A stretch of 64,000 nucleotides of DNA, from NCBI GenBank assembly GCA_938015435.1, contig CALLPN010000007.1:1-64000 (forward strand). Direction: 5' to 3'. Numbering within the stretch: the first letter of the stretch is position 1; every line of letters begins with the position of its first letter. Below the pieces are notes generated by a model, which had not been told where the DNA came from, ran no database searches, and worked only from the letters and a program-made list of their open reading frames with translations. The position numbers and the translations under genes are program-made. Shown here piece after piece: positions 37,022-47,400 of the stretch. Source of the stretch: an uncultured Saprospiraceae bacterium (GTDB lineage: Bacteria; Bacteroidota; Bacteroidia; Chitinophagales; Saprospiraceae).

Positions 37022-37556
37022 ATGAAATACATACTTATTAATTGTTTTTTGACTTGTATTGCGTTAGTTTTTGGACAACAACATTCGGATTACTTTGGAG
37101 CAGGAAACTAGTACAACATCATTGTTACTTCTTCCATAAATAGATGATTTTTGCGATCAGAGTTCATTCGATGATGACTTAGACCAAGATGGATTTGTTC
37201 TTGGAGACGATTGTAATGATGATAATTTTGAGATTAATCCTAATGCAGAGGATATACCAAATAATGATATTGATGAAGATTGTGACGGTTCTGATTTAGT
37301 GACCTCTACTAAAGAATTGTCAAGTTCTACGATTACTATTTTTCCTAATCCCACTTCGGATAATATTGTTATTAAATTCGAAAAGTCTATACAATATTCA
37401 ATTGAAGTTTATAATCTTCTTAGAGTTTTGATCTTAACTGAAAACAACGAAAGTGAAGTGTCAGTATCAAATTTTCAATGTGGTCAATATTTTATAGTGA
37501 TAAAGGATACTAGGTCTGGAGAAAAAGTAACTCGTAAAATTATTGTAACAAGATAG
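37022..37556 (+). pseudogene. Decayed DUF1800-type / MopE-T9SS gene remnant
   Basis: Two pieces of lost genes lie head to tail. At 37022-37111 an ATG opens a signal peptide (CIALVFGQ) followed by QHSDYFGAGN and a TAG; this matches the start of the intact DUF1800 protein at 37654 (YHDYFGTGN). From about 37140, without a start and after in-frame stops, comes the end of one MopE unit, one full unit (DLDQDGFVLGDDCND) and a complete T9SS sorting domain ending at 37556 (IFPNPTSDN, then KIIVTR). The sorting domain is closest to that of the protein at 49361. The region looks like an internal deletion through a third DUF1800-DUF1501-MopE triplet. The last 258 bp could still be translated from an ATG at 37299. 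Confidence 0.65.
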
Positions 37557-37653
37557 AATATATGATAAGGCTATAGCCCTTATAAGTACCATAATTTATG
37601 AATTAAATACTGTTCTGGGTTTATTTGAATAATCCTAGTTTAACTTACTTTAT

Positions 37654-39495
37654 ATGAGATATTTTTTATTAATATATTTTTTTATTCTGTCTTCAAGTGT
37701 TGAATTGAATGCACAGATCTATCATGATTATTTTGGTACTGGTAATGAAGTAGGAATCAGCACAACAAGTAGTCCAAGTGAAAGTGGAGATTCGTTGATT
37801 AATACCCTTAATGGTACTGGTTACTTGATTGACAGAGTAGGAGCATATCGCTTATTAACACAAGCAAGTTTTGGAGCTAGCGTTGATGATGTAGATACAC
37901 TAATAGAACTGGGTGTGGAAAATTGGATCGACTGGCAGATAAATATACCACACAGATCCTTTTTTGATCATTACAAGGAGATTTTTGATACTGTATCTGT
38001 ATGGTCGCTTGCAGTCGATAGTGAGTTCAATCCTAATAGTTACCGTAGATCGGATCTTGTGACATATACTTTTTTTGATAAAATGTTTTCGGATTCTGAT
38101 CGATTACGCCAAAAGGCCGCTTTTGCATTGACTCAGATTTTTGTCATCAATAGAATGGACGGTATTAATGGACTAGCCTTTGGTATTGCTGACTATTATG
38201 ATATATTTTATAGTGGTGCTTTTGGTAATTATAGAGAGATGATTGAAGAGATGGCCTATCATCCAATAATGGGGCGTTATTTGAGTCACTTTAAAAATCA
38301 AAAAACTAATAATGAAGGTGCAAGACCAGATGAAAATTTTGCTCGTGAAATCATGCAATTATTTACTATAGGTCTTCATGAGTTAAATAATGATGGCACT
38401 CTTAAATTAGATTCAGGAGGTAAGACAATCCCAACATACAATATACACGATGTAGAAGAAATGGCCAAGGTGTTTACTGGTTTGTCAGGTGGCGCATTAG
38501 CCTTTTATTCACCAGTTCCAAATGGAGTGCCTGCATTTAATATGAATGATTCGCACGTCGATTATACTGCTCGGATGGCTATGTATACTGAACATCATGA
38601 GACTAGCGGAAAAAATATTTTTGACAATGATCTTATTATTCCAGCGAATCAATCAGGAGAACAAGATATTGAAGATGTTCTTGATTACTTGTTTAATCAT
38701 CCAAATGTAGGTCCGTTTATATCTCTTAGACTCATTCAGCAATTGGTGAAATCTAATCCAAGCCCTCAATACATCAATAGAGTAGCTACTGTATTTAATG
38801 ATAATGGCAACGGTGTGAGAGGAGATATGGGAGCGGTCTTTAAAGTCATATTAACGGATAAAGAAGCACGTGATTGTGAATTATTAAATGCTACTTCTGG
38901 TAGGATGTTGCAGCCAATAGAAAGACTTACTAATTTGATGTTCGCTCTAGATATGAAAACGCCTTCTGGGAAATTTTGGTTTGACGATAGAAGCTATTAT
39001 TTTTATCTTCATACTGATCAAGCATTTCTCAGTTCACCTTCGGTTTTTAATTTTTTCTCTCCTTTCTATGTGCATGATGATTGTGTAGCGGACAATGATA
39101 TGTATTCTCCAGAGTTTCAGCTTTTAACTAGTAGAACAGCCATATCTTATATTAATATGCTCAATGGTTTTATACATGGTTTCCTTTTCAAATATTCAAA
39201 TCATACAAAAGTAGAAACGGTATCACAAGTTATTAGGACTAACGGAAACACGGATGATACCCCATATCTAAATTATGACCCTTTAGTTGATGTTTTAATT
39301 GCTGATGGTACAAATGGACTAATGGATTATTTGAATTTAATTTTTTGTAGAGGTCAATTATCTGACATAAGTAAAACGATCATTGTGAATACGCTTAATG
39401 ATTATCAACAATTGGATGGATTAGATAATATTAAATTGGTCAAAGAAGCAATCTACTTCATTATGCTAACTCCAGATTATCTTATTTTAAAATAA
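37654..39495 (+). CDS. DUF1800 family protein (second copy)
   Basis: 613 residues with a signal peptide (1-21, ending LNAQ). Family motifs: YRLLTQASFGASVDDVDTLI near 65-85, RQKAAFALTQIFV near 155, DENFAREIMQLFTIG at about 226-240 and an EEMAKVFTG phrase near 270. The C-terminal part has HPNVGPFISLRLIQQLV and PSVFNFFSP, both usual in this family. The start at 37654 is followed by HDYFGTGNEVG, which is shared with the decayed gene just upstream. A DUF1501 gene begins 12 bp after the stop. Exact role unknown; the pairing suggests an envelope or extracellular complex. Confidence 0.9.
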   Translation: MRYFLLIYFFILSSSVELNAQIYHDYFGTGNEVGISTTSSPSESGDSLINTLNGTGYLIDRVGAYRLLTQASFGASVDDVDTLIELGVENWIDWQINIPHRSFFDHYKEIFDTVSVWSLAVDSEFNPNSYRRSDLVTYTFFDKMFSDSDRLRQKAAFALTQIFVINRMDGINGLAFGIADYYDIFYSGAFGNYREMIEEMAYHPIMGRYLSHFKNQKTNNEGARPDENFAREIMQLFTIGLHELNNDGTLKLDSGGKTIPTYNIHDVEEMAKVFTGLSGGALAFYSPVPNGVPAFNMNDSHVDYTARMAMYTEHHETSGKNIFDNDLIIPANQSGEQDIEDVLDYLFNHPNVGPFISLRLIQQLVKSNPSPQYINRVATVFNDNGNGVRGDMGAVFKVILTDKEARDCELLNATSGRMLQPIERLTNLMFALDMKTPSGKFWFDDRSYYFYLHTDQAFLSSPSVFNFFSPFYVHDDCVADNDMYSPEFQLLTSRTAISYINMLNGFIHGFLFKYSNHTKVETVSQVIRTNGNTDDTPYLNYDPLVDVLIADGTNGLMDYLNLIFCRGQLSDISKTIIVNTLNDYQQLDGLDNIKLVKEAIYFIMLTPDYLILK

Positions 39496-39507
39496 AAAAT
39501 TACTATA

Positions 39508-40917
39508 ATGGATCGAAGACGAAATTTTTTAAAACAAATGTTGGGTTTAGGTTGTGGTTCATTGACACTTACTCCATTTTTATCAAGTGTCACTAATTTG
39601 CAAGCCATAAACGCATTAGCTTTAAATAATAGTACTGTGATGGCAACTAGTAATTCATCATATAAAGCTTTAGTGTGTATCATGCAATCAGGAGGGAATG
39701 ATAGTTATAATATGCTTGTGCCTAATGAGGACGATTCATATTTGAATTATAAATCCCTTAGAGGCTCACTTGCAATTAATCAAGAAGAGTTACTTAATAT
39801 CACTCCATCAAACTTAAATGTTGAATATGGATTGCACCCTAGTTTGACTAATTTGCAATCAATGTTTAATGCAGGAAATGCTTCTTTTGTGGCTAACGTA
39901 GGTACTTTGGTTGAGCCCATAGCGAATGCCTCACAATTGGAAAATAGGTCATTGCCGATTGGTTTGTATTCACATTCTGATCAAGCATTGCATTGGCAAA
40001 CTTCTTTTCCACAAAGTAGAACACAATTGGGATGGGGCGGAAAGCTTATAGACTTATTATCTTCTTCACCAAACATTCCTTACTCGTCTCATATATCTTT
40101 AAGTGGTAACAATACGTTCCAAAGAGGGGTAAATCTGCAAGGCTTTACAGTCGATCCTGCGGCTACCTATGGAAGTAAAAATATTACAGAAGGAGCAAAT
40201 GGAGTTCCTTTTCTGAGAAGAATTAGTACTGTAAATTCATTAATGGAAGCAAATTACACCAATATATTAGAGAAGTCTTACGCAAATACAATTTCAAATT
40301 CTGTGGAATATTCAGATGGATTTAATTCTTCAATACAAAATATTAGTGAAACGGATAGTTCTCTGATAGAAGCAAGTGGTTTTAGTAACACGAATCTATC
40401 AGCTCAATTAAAAATGGTTGCTAAAACAATCGCAGCAAGAGGAGAACTGGGGGCTTGTCGTCAAACTTTTTATGTGGTACAGTCAGGTTATGATACTCAT
40501 GATGATATGAAAAATCGTCATGAAAAATTAATGATGGATTTGGATGAGGCTTTAGGTTCTTTTAATACAGCTTTAAATGGATTAGGTGTAAATAACGATG
40601 TGACAACTTTTACTATTTCCGATTTTGCAAGAGGTCTGACTTCTAATGGAGATGGAACTGATCATGGATGGGGAGGGCATGCCTTAGTTATGGGAGGAGA
40701 TGTGCAAGGAGGTAAAGTGTTAGGTGATTATCCTGACCTTAATAATACGGACATAAGATTAAGTGGAGGTCGTTTTATTCCCACTACTTCTTGTGACGAA
40801 TATTTTGCTGATCTTGCCTTATGGTTTGGAGCATCAGCTTCGGATCTCGATACCATATTGCCAAACATATCAAGTTTCGATTATAATATAAATCAAGGCT
40901 TAGGATTGTTTTCTTAA
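39508..40917 (+). CDS. DUF1501 family protein (second copy)
   Basis: 469 residues. The N-terminus (DRRRNFLKQMLGLGCGSLTL) is a twin-arginine-type signal. The core has VCIMQSGGNDSYNMLVP near 55-70, a HSDQALHWQ phrase near 155 and, toward the end, SDFARGLTSNGDGTDHGWGG (GTDHG at about 383-387), the metal-site region of the phosphatase-like fold. In contrast to the first copy it ends soon after the core (NQGLGLFS) with no sorting domain, so it may stay periplasmic or depend on a partner. It is 12 bp after the DUF1800 gene and 89 bp before the cytochrome/MopE gene. Confidence 0.9.
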   Translation: MDRRRNFLKQMLGLGCGSLTLTPFLSSVTNLQAINALALNNSTVMATSNSSYKALVCIMQSGGNDSYNMLVPNEDDSYLNYKSLRGSLAINQEELLNITPSNLNVEYGLHPSLTNLQSMFNAGNASFVANVGTLVEPIANASQLENRSLPIGLYSHSDQALHWQTSFPQSRTQLGWGGKLIDLLSSSPNIPYSSHISLSGNNTFQRGVNLQGFTVDPAATYGSKNITEGANGVPFLRRISTVNSLMEANYTNILEKSYANTISNSVEYSDGFNSSIQNISETDSSLIEASGFSNTNLSAQLKMVAKTIAARGELGACRQTFYVVQSGYDTHDDMKNRHEKLMMDLDEALGSFNTALNGLGVNNDVTTFTISDFARGLTSNGDGTDHGWGGHALVMGGDVQGGKVLGDYPDLNNTDIRLSGGRFIPTTSCDEYFADLALWFGASASDLDTILPNISSFDYNINQGLGLFS

Positions 40918-41006
40918 AAAAAAAGAGCTTGCCAGTATCAGTATTTTTTTGCTCAGATATACATTGATAACGGGTTGTTTTCATAAATGATTAAAACTGA
41001 TTTGAA

Positions 41007-43094
41007 ATGAAATATTTTATTTTCATAGTGTCTTTCGTATCTGGTATCATGTCATTAAATGCACAATGTGTAGATAATGGAAACTACTGGAATAATAGTT
41101 GGACGTCATGCCAAACAAGCCCTAATCCTAATACGGTGCATGATAATTCTTTTTGGCTTTTGTACGAGTTTCACGAACCGCACTCTATCGATTCTACTCA
41201 TATATGGAATGCCAATCGAGTGGGCGAAACAGAATCAGGGATCAATCAAGTAATAGTCGAATATGTTATTGACTCAAGCGAAAGTTGGAATCTTTTGGAT
41301 ACGTTTAATTTTCCACAGGCTGATGGGTTATCTACCTATGAAGGTTTTGTAGGTCCAAGTTTCGATAGTCTCTCAGTAAGTAAAATTTTGTTTACTGTAA
41401 TTTCTACTCATGAAAATACAATGAATTGTGTTTCACTTGCAGAAGTACAATTTCAAACTGTATGTACTAATGTTTGGTATGAAGATGTTGACGGTGATGG
41501 CCTTGGCGATCCTAATAGTACTTTGATTGATTGTAATGCGCCAGATAATTATGTTTACAATAATGTTGATACTTGTGATGCTATGTCTTGGCTAGATGTC
41601 TACAGTATATTTGATCAAAGTAAATGTACAGATTGTCATGGAAATTCTGGAGGCTTGGATTTATCAACATATGATTCCTTTTTACAAGGAGGGAATAGTT
41701 GTAATCTATTAGGCGGTAGTACTTTAGTTAATATTATCAAACTTGGATCAAGTTGTGATATGTCTTCATTTGATGCTATGAATAGTTACACTTCTTTACC
41801 TATTTCTGATGAACAATTGGAGATGATCCAGCTTTGGATAGATGGAGGAGCAAAAGAGTATTGTTCCGATTATTGTTCAGATCCAGAGATTGCTTACAAT
41901 GGCATAGATGACGATTGTGATCCGAGTACTTTAGATGATGACTTAGATCAAGATGGTTTTGCATTGGCTGATGATTGTGATGATACAGATGCAAGTATCA
42001 ATTCGATTCAAGAAGAACTCATATACAATGGCATAGATGACGATTGCGATCCAAGTACCTTAGATGATGATTTAGATCAAGATGGTTTTGCATTAGCTGA
42101 TGATTGCGATGATAACAATTTCAATATTAATGCAAGTCAAGAAGAAGTCGTATACAATGGAATAGATGACGATTGTGATCCAGATACATTGGATGACGAC
42201 CTAGATCAAGATGGCTTCGTATTAGCAGATGACTGTGATGATAACAATCCGAATATAAATGCGAATCAGGTAGAAGTCGTATACAATGGCATTGATGACG
42301 ATTGCGATCCAAGTACATTAGATGATGACTTAGATCAAGATGGTTTTGTATTGGCTGATGATTGTGATGATAACAATCCCAATATTAATTCGAGTCAAGA
42401 AGAAGTTGTATATAATGGCATTGATGACGATTGCGATGCTAGTACTTTAGATGATGACTTAGATCAAGATGGTTTTGTATTGGCTGATGATTGCGATGAT
42501 AACAATCCAAATGTCAATACGAATCAAGATGAAGTCGTATATAATGGAATAGATGATGATTGCGATGCTAGTACTTTAGATGATGACTTAGATCAAGATG
42601 GCTTTGTATTAGCAGATGACTGTGATGATGACAATGCGAGTATCAATTCTAGTCAAGAAGAAGTCGTATACAATGGCATAGATGACGATTGTGATCCAGA
42701 TACTTTGGATGATGATCTTGATCAAGATGGGTTCAATTCTGAAGATGATTGTGATGATGAAAATTCAGATATCAACCCTATAGCAGATGAAATTCCTAAT
42801 AATGAAATAGACGAAGATTGTGATGGTGAAGATTTGGTGACATCCACACATGACTTAGCGGACGTTTCGATTAACGTTTTCCCCAATCCTACTATGGATA
42901 TCATTAATATAGAAATTGTGGGTAACCTAAATTACAGTGCTTCACTTTTTGAATTAAATGGTAAGCTTATCAAATACGCAGATAACCCTAATTTTATTGA
43001 TGTGAATAATCTTCAACAAGGTACTTATTTGCTAGAAATCAAGGATGAAATCTCGAGTCAAAAAGTAGTTGTGAAAATTGTGAAAGTAAACTAA
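41007..43094 (+). CDS. T9SS-sorted protein, cytochrome c-like domain and MopE repeats
   Basis: 695 residues with signal peptide 1-19 (ending LNAQ). About 20-150 is a discoidin-like sandwich (FWLLYEFHEPHSIDSTHIWN). About 152-180 is a TSP3-like WYEDVDGDGLGDP element. About 195-285 resembles the planctomycete PSCyt1 cytochrome: C207-x-x-C210-H211 in SKCTDCHGNSGGLDLSTYDS, then SDEQLEMIQLWIDGGA. The CxxCH should bind one heme c covalently. Seven MopE-type units (about 290-610) and a sorting domain (VFPNPTMDII, then GTYLLEIKD) follow. It is the third gene of the second DUF1800/DUF1501 set. Its heme points to a redox task outside the cell. Confidence 0.87.
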   Translation: MKYFIFIVSFVSGIMSLNAQCVDNGNYWNNSWTSCQTSPNPNTVHDNSFWLLYEFHEPHSIDSTHIWNANRVGETESGINQVIVEYVIDSSESWNLLDTFNFPQADGLSTYEGFVGPSFDSLSVSKILFTVISTHENTMNCVSLAEVQFQTVCTNVWYEDVDGDGLGDPNSTLIDCNAPDNYVYNNVDTCDAMSWLDVYSIFDQSKCTDCHGNSGGLDLSTYDSFLQGGNSCNLLGGSTLVNIIKLGSSCDMSSFDAMNSYTSLPISDEQLEMIQLWIDGGAKEYCSDYCSDPEIAYNGIDDDCDPSTLDDDLDQDGFALADDCDDTDASINSIQEELIYNGIDDDCDPSTLDDDLDQDGFALADDCDDNNFNINASQEEVVYNGIDDDCDPDTLDDDLDQDGFVLADDCDDNNPNINANQVEVVYNGIDDDCDPSTLDDDLDQDGFVLADDCDDNNPNINSSQEEVVYNGIDDDCDASTLDDDLDQDGFVLADDCDDNNPNVNTNQDEVVYNGIDDDCDASTLDDDLDQDGFVLADDCDDDNASINSSQEEVVYNGIDDDCDPDTLDDDLDQDGFNSEDDCDDENSDINPIADEIPNNEIDEDCDGEDLVTSTHDLADVSINVFPNPTMDIINIEIVGNLNYSASLFELNGKLIKYADNPNFIDVNNLQQGTYLLEIKDEISSQKVVVKIVKVN
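41881..42837 (+). repeat. MopE-type 129-bp repeat array, VVYNG version
   Basis: Seven full units and the preceding half unit. GATCAAGATGG boxes fall at 41946, 42075 and 42204 and so on, exactly 129 bp apart. Most units read ALADD or VLADD after DLDQDGF and E-(V/L)-(V/I)-Y-N-G-I-D-D-D-C. Neighbouring units are nearly identical at DNA level, which points to recent duplication or gene conversion. Confidence 0.9.
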
Positions 43095-43117
43095 TTGAAA
43101 ATAATAATTCATTGTGT

Positions 43118-43798
43118 TTAGTTTAGCAAATCGTAGTTTTCGATTCTAACATTTATTGCAACGTCAGGCCAAACGAATCCTTCATGAAAAATACCGCAGA
43201 CTTCATTTAATTTGACAAAAGCTTTTTGTGCGCCAAAAACCATCAAATTTTCAATGCCTCCAGATATTACTAAATTTCTTTTCTCTTTATCTATTTCTAC
43301 TTCGAAAATGTAATGTCTTGTAATGCCATTAATTGATATTGAAATCTCTGCATTTTTATGATCTATATTTATGATTTGGCAGTCAATATGTGAAGTGAAA
43401 TAAGAGAAAAAATGTAAGTTGACATTGGATGTTTTCGTGTCACTATTTCCTATATTAACAGAGTTAGTAGAAATGGTAAGTTGTGATTTGTTCAATTGAT
43501 CAAGAATGTTGTCTGTGTTTTGAGTTAGACGATACTCAAAAGAATCGAATGAACCAGTAACGCCTACACGATCTTCAAAAGAAGGGAACTTGAAGGCCGT
43601 CCATTCAATAGATATTATTGAATTTTGTTTGATTTCTAAATATGGAATTTCTTCAATTTGATCTCTGGTGCAAGATGTAATGCTGATTAATAGGGTAATA
43701 AATAGTAGAGAAATTATTCTTCTGTAGCTATTCTTCTTGATTTTACTTAATTGTTTCTTTATTGTAAAAACGGAATTTGTATTTTTTATTTGGTACAT
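43118..43798 (-). CDS. YceI-like lipoprotein
   Basis: About 226 residues from the ATG at 43798; a GTG at 43870 would add 24 more residues to an already long N-terminus. A hydrophobic stretch ends in a lipobox (SITSC, Cys43). The mature part starts with an ISIEWTAFKF strand and VGVTGSFDSFEY, which is the usual pattern of Bacteroidota YceI-like domains, eight-stranded barrels that bind isoprenoid or other amphiphilic ligands. It then has VNLHFFSYF and ISISINGITRHY strands. It is convergent with the MopE/cytochrome gene (23 bp between stops). The ligand is unknown. Confidence 0.7.
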   Translation of the reverse strand: MYQIKNTNSVFTIKKQLSKIKKNSYRRIISLLFITLLISITSCTRDQIEEIPYLEIKQNSIISIEWTAFKFPSFEDRVGVTGSFDSFEYRLTQNTDNILDQLNKSQLTISTNSVNIGNSDTKTSNVNLHFFSYFTSHIDCQIINIDHKNAEISISINGITRHYIFEVEIDKEKRNLVISGGIENLMVFGAQKAFVKLNEVCGIFHEGFVWPDVAINVRIENYDLLN

Positions 43799-44481
43799 AG
43801 TGTATTCAATTTTGTGGTTGTAATGGTCTAGTTGTATATGGAACAACGATGATTTAGATTTCCCTACCACATCATCATCTTTATTTCAATAATTTCCGAA
43901 TAATGAAGTTGTGATTAATAGGCGGTGTAGAGTGGCTTGAGTAGCAAACGCTCGTTGACTTAGTATAATATGGTTTGCAAAGCAAAAACATGGATTAGGT
44001 AGAGACGTATAGTTTCTTACGCTAAGTGAATTGAGAGATCGCCTCGTTTCTGATAGAGTGGTTAGTAAGGGTAATTCAGTAGTACATTCAATTTAAGCTT
44101 AACGACGTATTGAAGATTTAATCAGTTATGGTGTTTTGCTGCTATTTTGATGTGTATATTTTGAATATTCCTAAATAGTTGAACCAAAAATCTAAATCAA
44201 TTTTCAATGCATGGTGGGTTCAAAATCGAATTTGACTGAAGCTCCGAAATGATTTAGGATACTCTTTTTTCAATTATTTTTGGTTGTAAATCATTCCACA
44301 AAATTTTCTATACTCTTTGCATTATCAAAGGGACGACAGGATCATTTAGTCTATTTTTCTGAAAATCATTTTATTATAGTACAAATCGATGGTAGGGTTT
44401 TTCCAAAGACGATTGTTTTAGTAGTGATCAGTTTAATCTTTTCAAAAGATGAAACTTTCATTTTTCTAATGCAATCTAATT
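43799..44481. other. Intergenic region, no gene seen
   Basis: About 680 bp between divergent genes. The 72-codon frame at 44280-44498 starts at TTG and has no recognisable family. No promoter pair with the Bacteroidota consensus and no RNA gene could be supported. Confidence 0.45.
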
Positions 44482-47400
44482 ATGATGAAAAACAATAGAT
44501 ACTTACAACTTCAATCCTTACTTTTTATTATTATTTTATTTATATCTACTATTGTAATTGCTCAAGACGTAGATCGAAATAATTTATGCCATTGTAGTAA
44601 ACATAATTCCGCATGTAAGGTGAATGCGGCACCTCAAAAAAATGCAAATTCGAGTAGTAACAATAGTCTTGGAATCATCCAAGCCAATACTAATCAAGCG
44701 CTTCCAGCTTCATATAACTTCATGGAATATGTATATGCCGAACCTAATGACCAAGGGGCATGTGATGGTTCTACTAATAGTAGTGCAGTAATCGAGGATG
44801 TTTTCCTGTCTCAAACGCATCGTCATGCCATAGGACATTCGTTATTATTTACAATAGGAGAGAGACCTGTATTTTTTCAAGTTGCAGTTACAGGTAGCGG
44901 CACGTCACCAGATATCCAAGTGTCGGGTACATTGAACGGTAACTCACTCGGTACTTTGTGCTTGAATGGTCCTGCTATCCTAAGTGCCAGTATCGATCTT
45001 ACTCAACCTAATATGGATGATTATTTTTCTGTCACATTGCCTAAGTCATGGATCAAAATTGGATTGGAACTTACGATTAGTTCAGGCAACCAAACACAAG
45101 TACTTTCCCAGTCTGATTTGAAAATTAGACCATATACCGAGCTCAACTTAGTGAATGTTGATATGGATCTTATGGATTATAATCATTTGCCGCATCGCAC
45201 ACCAATATTTGATGATTTTCTGGAAGAATTAGCCTCGGCGGTTCCAGTGAGTGTAGTAAGATTCGGATATTTTCCAGAAGTAGTCAAAATTCCAACTGTA
45301 GCAGCAAACAGCTGGCAAGGGGTACCAACCGTAGTTTCGTTTGATTCAGAATTGGATGAATCGATTATTGGTCAAGGTAATATTAATGCTGCAGCACATT
45401 CTTTACTTGGTAAAGTCCAACAAGCTGCGGGTGATTTTCCTAATACTATATATTTTGGAAATACACTTAATCTTGCTCCAGGCGGTTGGGGAACTGATGG
45501 TTATTTTGTTGGATATGAATATACCGATGTGTTTATACATGAACTAGGTCATGCTTTTTCACTGCTTCATTGGGAAAACGAATACAATTTAATTAACCCA
45601 GAACCTGACCAACATAATTACCCTTACAGTGGAGAGTCTGGATCTGCTGGAGGAAGAGGTGAAGCATGGAATTTTATACAGGATTCTTATGAATTTGTAA
45701 GCCCTTATTGTCAAGATGCATCAGGTAATCAGGGAATTGAACGCAGTGATTGTATGCAAAGAGAGCATCCATGTATTGAGACAAGACCTAGTGGTCCAGG
45801 ACCTTGGGATGGATATGGTGACTTTACTGCAATTGCTATTAGTGATTACATATTAGGATCAGGAGTTACGGCAGGTCAAGTGGAATACAAAGGTGGTATG
45901 GTAGACTATCAATTAAAAGAAAACCCTGGATATCCTCGAGTAAGTTTAGTGAATGGGCAACGAGTTTTTAGTAGAGTACCATCACAACCTCAGAATACTT
46001 TTGCAGAAGATTTTATCAAACTCCCTGGAATGGAAGTTGTGGAGCAAGATGTATTTATGATATCTGGAAGTGCACACGTAACTGATATGTCATTTAATGT
46101 CATCTACCAACCACTCCAGTACACAGGTACACTTTTGCCAACGCTTGATCCTACTGATCCAACCATGTTCGCAACACTTCAAAATCTTGATCCTAGTGAT
46201 GCTCCTGAATTATACGATCAAGAAAGAGATATTACTCTTAAGGTGACTTATATCGATGGAACGATCAATCATGTATTAGTTCCATTTCATACTAGTGATA
46301 GAGTAAACGATGACGAGCCTAATGAACCAGTTTGGGTAGATTATTTTTCTGTAGTTGTGCCAGGTGATCAACCTATATGTAATATTGAGATGTACCGTAG
46401 AGAATTTCTTATTAGTAATGAGGACAATCCGACATCAGGAAATATAAATGACCCAGCGCAAAATATAACGGCGGCCAACTTTATGGACGCTGCTATCTTG
46501 ATGTCTACTTTGGATTACTCTTGTAACTGTCCAGGTTCGCCAGGTTACATAGAGCCAGGAACATTATGTGATGATGGCAATCCATATACGATTAATGATG
46601 TGGAAGATGGGTTTTGCAACTGTGAAGGAACTGTCATTCCAGTCTGTGGTTTAATCAATAATTCGGAATTTACACAAACATTATCTGGATGGAAAAATTG
46701 GGGAAGCGAAGTGGCAAGCCTAAATGACGAAGCGGCAGTCACAGTTTTAAATATTGGTGATGCTGGGTTTGGATTTGATTTAGTAAAAGTTGACGAAGGT
46801 GAAAGTTACACAGTAACCTTTGAAGCCTATGCTACTCAAAATAGGCCTTTAACATTGATTCATAGAGCGCAATATGATTTTGATAATGATCAAGAAGGTA
46901 CAGAATTCTTGAATACAAATTTTAATATTACTACAGCGAAAACAAAATATGAAATAACATTTCCAGTCACTGAGAACGGTGATAATTCACTCTTGGAATT
47001 TAATTTTTCTGGTAGTGAAGTAGGTATCTTTCTGGATAATGTTTGCTTTGATATTGCCTGTGGTTCTGCAGAAAATCCTTGTGACAGCAGCGATGCGCAA
47101 TTAGCGGCTAAGATATTCCTGCAAGGACCCTATCAGGCTTCCAAAGATTTAATGGAAGACCAACTAAGAATTAGATCTCTAATTCCTCTAACAGAGCCAT
47201 ACTCAGATATGGAGGGATTTACGCATGTCAGCGGCGGTGGAGAATCAGTAGAAGCACTCGCAAATTTCGATTATGCACTAGAAAATGATGATATAGTAGA
47301 TTGGGTGTTTATAGAAATACGTGATAATATGGATGTAATCGTGGCCACCAGATCTGCACTTCTTCAAAGAGATGGGGATATAGTAGATGTCGATGGCAAT

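Noticed and set aside
42127-42318. Minus-strand open frames inside the MopE arrays (His-rich translations)
   Set aside because: They arise from the reverse complement of GAT/GAC-rich repeats and carry no signal or family motif.
44200-44260. A stretch resembling the T-arm of a tRNA (GGGTTCAAAATCGAA)
   Set aside because: No acceptor or anticodon stem could be built around it.
44280-44498. A 72-codon frame just before the metalloprotein gene
   Set aside because: It starts at TTG, has no family resemblance and overlaps the metalloprotein start; base composition fits intergenic DNA.
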